In this document: in pieces, positions 5,199 to 5,667 of the stretch
How positions within the stretch are numbered: position 1 is the stretch's first letter
How the letters are laid out: every line of letters begins with the position of its first letter
Assembly: GCA_003476685.1 (NCBI GenBank)
Contig: DMVN01000158.1
Span: 287 to 5,953, forward strand
Origin: Acidobacteriota bacterium
Lineage (GTDB): Bacteria; Acidobacteriota; Aminicenantia; Aminicenantales; Saccharicenantaceae
Direction of reading: 5' to 3'
Length of the DNA stretch: 5,667 nucleotides
Notes under the pieces: generated by a model
Database searches by the model: none
What the model was told of the DNA's origin: nothing
Seen by the model: only the letters and a program-made list of their open reading frames with translations
Position numbers and translations under genes: made by a program

Positions 5199-5667
5199 CG
5201 GCCAGAATCTCCTGTATTTTATTCCTTATGTCCTCCGGGCTCAGTCCCTCACCTCCAGCTGCCAGCCAGGCTAAAAATTCCCGGTTGCCCTTCTGGCCGA
5301 GAGTCTGGCAGGCCAGCAGGCCCTTGACCACGAAGCCGTTCATCCTGGCTCCGGCCAGCACCTTTTCCAGGACTTCCCGGTGGACCAGGCTGTCTCTGAT
5401 TATACCTTTTTTCCCTACCTGATTTCGACCGGCTTCAAACTGCGGTTTGATTAACACCAGGAGGTCGCCCGAGGGCATAATTTTTTTAACCGCCGGAAGT
5501 ATTTTCAGTACCGAGATAAAAGAAACATCGATTACTACCAGCTCGGGTTTATCGGCCAGGTCTTCTGGCTGCAGGTAGCGAGCGTTTTTTTCCAGCGGGA
5601 TGACCCGGCTGTCCTGACGGAGCTTCCAGTCGAGTTGTTTGATGTTGACATCGACGGCATAGACCTT
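5176..5667 (-). CDS. tlyA: TlyA family rRNA (2'-O)-methyltransferase, C-terminal part
   Basis: This fragment is the last 163 residues of a TlyA/hemolysin A-family protein; the N-terminal S4-like domain and the SAM-binding glycine motif lie beyond the right edge. TlyA proteins methylate ribose 2'-hydroxyls in rRNA, and the haemolysin name is historical. Recognisable stretches are KVYAVDVNIKQLDWKLRQD (fragment 1-19), RVIPLEKNARYL (21-32), ELVVIDVSFISVLKILP (42-58), LIKPQFEAGR (72-81) and GNREFLAWL (127-135). D47, K74 and E130 fall where the family's K-D-K-E catalytic set places its last three members. The first in-window ATG (5478) is internal and not the start, because the frame stays open and conserved to the edge. 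The stop lies 23 bp inside nadK, and an eight-A run on the coding strand lies in the overlap. Both genes appear to form one transcript. Confidence 0.93.
   Translation of the reverse strand, partial: KVYAVDVNIKQLDWKLRQDSRVIPLEKNARYLQPEDLADKPELVVIDVSFISVLKILPAVKKIMPSGDLLVLIKPQFEAGRNQVGKKGIIRDSLVHREVLEKVLAGARMNGFVVKGLLACQTLGQKGNREFLAWLAAGGEGLSPEDIRNKIQEILADGPQKKN

Noticed and set aside
5176..5478. Reading the 100-residue frame from ATG 5478 as a complete small gene
   Set aside because: The same frame continues without a stop to the window edge and upstream residues match TlyA (DVSFIS, LEKNARYL), so the ATG is internal.
1..5667. CRISPR array, tRNA, rRNA, insertion sequence or attachment site
   Set aside because: No regularly spaced repeats, cloverleaf-like segments, transposase motifs or terminal inverted repeats with target duplications were seen on either strand.

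Overview
The window is a compact bacterial segment of seven protein genes and almost no non-coding DNA. The first three genes are on the plus strand: the end of ATP synthase subunit a (atpB), subunit c (atpE), and a YihY/BrkB-family membrane protein. The last four are on the minus strand. In transcription order from the right edge they are tlyA (5' end outside the window), nadK, a glycogen-synthase-like glgA, trxA (thioredoxin) and, closing the set, trxB (thioredoxin reductase). The two groups converge and overlap by 8 bp at about 1503-1510. No RNA genes, mobile elements, CRISPR arrays or tandem repeats were seen. The only gene-free stretch of any size is 4227-4340, which holds a plausible glgA promoter and small inverted repeats.

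The organism is bacterial, and the subunit c and subunit a sequences are of the F-type. An atpB-atpE pair not followed by atpF is an arrangement I associate with deltaproteobacterial and acidobacterial-type lineages (Geobacter-like layouts), and possibly with Aminicenantes. This taxonomic guess is weak. The plus-strand genes, trxB and most of trxA are GC-rich (sampled lines about 58-68% GC) with almost exclusively G/C-ending codons. From glgA to the right edge the DNA is less GC-rich (sampled lines mostly about 48-55%, with local exceptions) and uses many A/T-ending codons.

The change between these two styles is abrupt. It falls inside the trxA reading frame, close to the codons for the conserved thioredoxin active site, while the protein remains perfectly in frame. 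This is the most notable property of the window. It suggests a recombination or transfer boundary, or a metagenome assembly chimera joined at a conserved motif. If it is a chimera, the gene order across about position 2680 is not that of a single genome.

Functionally, trxA and trxB form a complete NADPH-thioredoxin disulfide-reduction pair, and nadK supplies NADP+, so three genes relate to NADPH and thiol redox. GlgA would make storage alpha-glucan, but several donor-binding residues typical of the family are replaced. AtpB and AtpE are the core of the membrane rotor/stator ion path. AtpE has a predicted signal peptide, three cysteines in its first membrane helix, and an ion-site residue set that does not settle whether H+ or Na+ is carried. 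No clearly new multi-gene system was found.
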